Source: Bacteroides sp.
GTDB lineage: Bacteria; Bacteroidota; Bacteroidia; Bacteroidales; Muribaculaceae
DNA length: 33,142 nt
Direction: 5' to 3'
Assembly: GCA_014801945.1 (NCBI GenBank)
Contig: JAAVDF010000033.1
Location: 10,915 to 44,056 of the forward strand
The notes under the pieces were generated by a model. It did no database searches and was not told the origin of the DNA. It worked only from the letters and a program-made list of their open reading frames with translations. Positions 32,813-33,142 of this stretch are shown one piece after another (positions within the stretch are counted from its first letter, which is position 1; each line of letters begins with the position of its first letter). Position numbers and translations under genes: made by a program.

Positions 32813-33142
32813 CTATCTCACGAACACCGGTTCTGATTCCAGCGAGTTGCCTGAAAGAGCCGTGACAGCGTAAGCCAACCCCGCAGGCACTGCCGTCTGA
32901 CAGTCATAGACCACTCGTAGCAGATACTTGCTCTTTATTCCGTCGCCTCCTGCATCCATGATCTCATCCTCTTCAAGATGGCGCGGGAAAGCATAGACGG
33001 CATAGCGTCTCCTGCCTTCGCCGGTCGTTCTTCTGTCGTCAGACCATCGCAGCACTCCGTTTCTGCAAACCGCATCAATCGGAGTGTCCGGGCGTGTGTG
33101 CCAGCTTCTCCGCAATTCAGGGGTCAACGACTTTGAGGCGAA
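32813..33142 (-). CDS. C-terminal part of a probable family-10-like (GHL10/DUF187) glycosylhydrolase, cut by window edge
   Basis: The frame is open to the last base, so only about 109 C-terminal residues are visible; an apparent TTG start at 33127 is probably internal. Seen: GVLRWSDDRR, RYAVYAFPRHLEEDE, YLLRVVYDC, then GLAYAVTALSGNSLESEPVFV. This is the fibronectin-III-like pattern ('YVVYRFP ... YAVTALDR ... NESEP') that closes GHL10-type secreted glycoside hydrolases of Bacteroidota. The catalytic barrel would lie outside the window. Any other protein with such a beta-sandwich end is possible, so the family is tentative. A terminator lies just downstream. Confidence 0.6.
   Translation of the reverse strand, partial: FASKSLTPELRRSWHTRPDTPIDAVCRNGVLRWSDDRRTTGEGRRRYAVYAFPRHLEEDEIMDAGGDGIKSKYLLRVVYDCQTAVPAGLAYAVTALSGNSLESEPVFVR

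Noticed and set aside
1-33142. CRISPR array, prophage, insertion sequence, toxin-antitoxin or defence system
   Set aside because: No repeat-spacer pattern, transposase, integrase or nuclease-effector pair is visible. All intact genes fit core or carbohydrate functions.

Overview
The window looks like a chromosomal segment of a gut-type Bacteroidales (Bacteroidota); Muribaculaceae is a reasonable guess, but family level is inference. The reasons are: promoters of the Bacteroidota type (TTTG, 20 bp, TAnnTTTG) instead of sigma-70 boxes; A-rich rather than Shine-Dalgarno leaders; an L34 protein of Bacteroidota type; an adjacent acyltransferase pair resembling the glycine-lipid genes glsA/glsB; and a secreted pectin-degrading lyase ending in a tail that resembles a type IX secretion sorting domain. 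No transposase, integrase, phage gene, CRISPR array, tRNA or rRNA was found. Gene content is mostly housekeeping, and the genes are dense and intact.

Layout. 1-612: ruvA (minus). 842-4664: a plus-strand unit with a clear promoter: RluA-type pseudouridine synthase, PlsC-like acyltransferase (glsA-like), GNAT-like N-acyltransferase (glsB-like), galE, terminator. 4570-5602: about 1 kb of AT-rich gene-free DNA with many short GCAAATT / TTRCAAAT words, leading to a small helix-turn-helix protein (5603-6217). 6295-8472: an ABC-F ATPase whose promoter is built into the terminator hairpin of the previous gene. 8511-9362: cvfB-like S1 protein (minus). 9524-10782: rsmG overlapping a metallo-beta-lactamase-fold hydrolase. 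11030-12934: biotin-dependent carboxyltransferase. 13078-13674: small outer-membrane beta-barrel protein. 13943-14704: rpmH and fldA (minus). 15022-18666: a 1214-residue family PL11 rhamnogalacturonan lyase with two LamG-like domains. 18851-24238: ftsK, lolA-like, trxB and a GNAT acetyltransferase. 24320-24946: recR (minus). 25203-28710: panC-panD-ffh-folD, with two 4-base overlaps. 28790-32129: a CapA-like protein and htpG. 32337-32549: a small conserved-looking protein. 32813-33142: the C-terminal end of a probable family-10-like glycosylhydrolase (minus), cut by the window edge.

How the genes fit together. Most are core functions: recombination and repair (ruvA, recR), translation and RNA (L34, rsmG, pseudouridine synthase, ABC-F, S1 protein), division (ftsK), secretion and envelope (ffh, lolA-like, outer-membrane barrel, amino-acid lipids), redox (trxB, flavodoxin), cofactors (panCD, folD) and protein folding (htpG). 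The accessory parts are the lyase, the CapA-like protein and the edge glycosylhydrolase.

I did not find a convincing new multi-gene system. The most interesting signals are regulatory: a sigma-54-like -24/-12 element upstream of htpG; a promoter embedded in a terminator hairpin; a dense cluster of short operator-like words upstream of the helix-turn-helix gene; and an inverted repeat overlapping the carboxyltransferase promoter.
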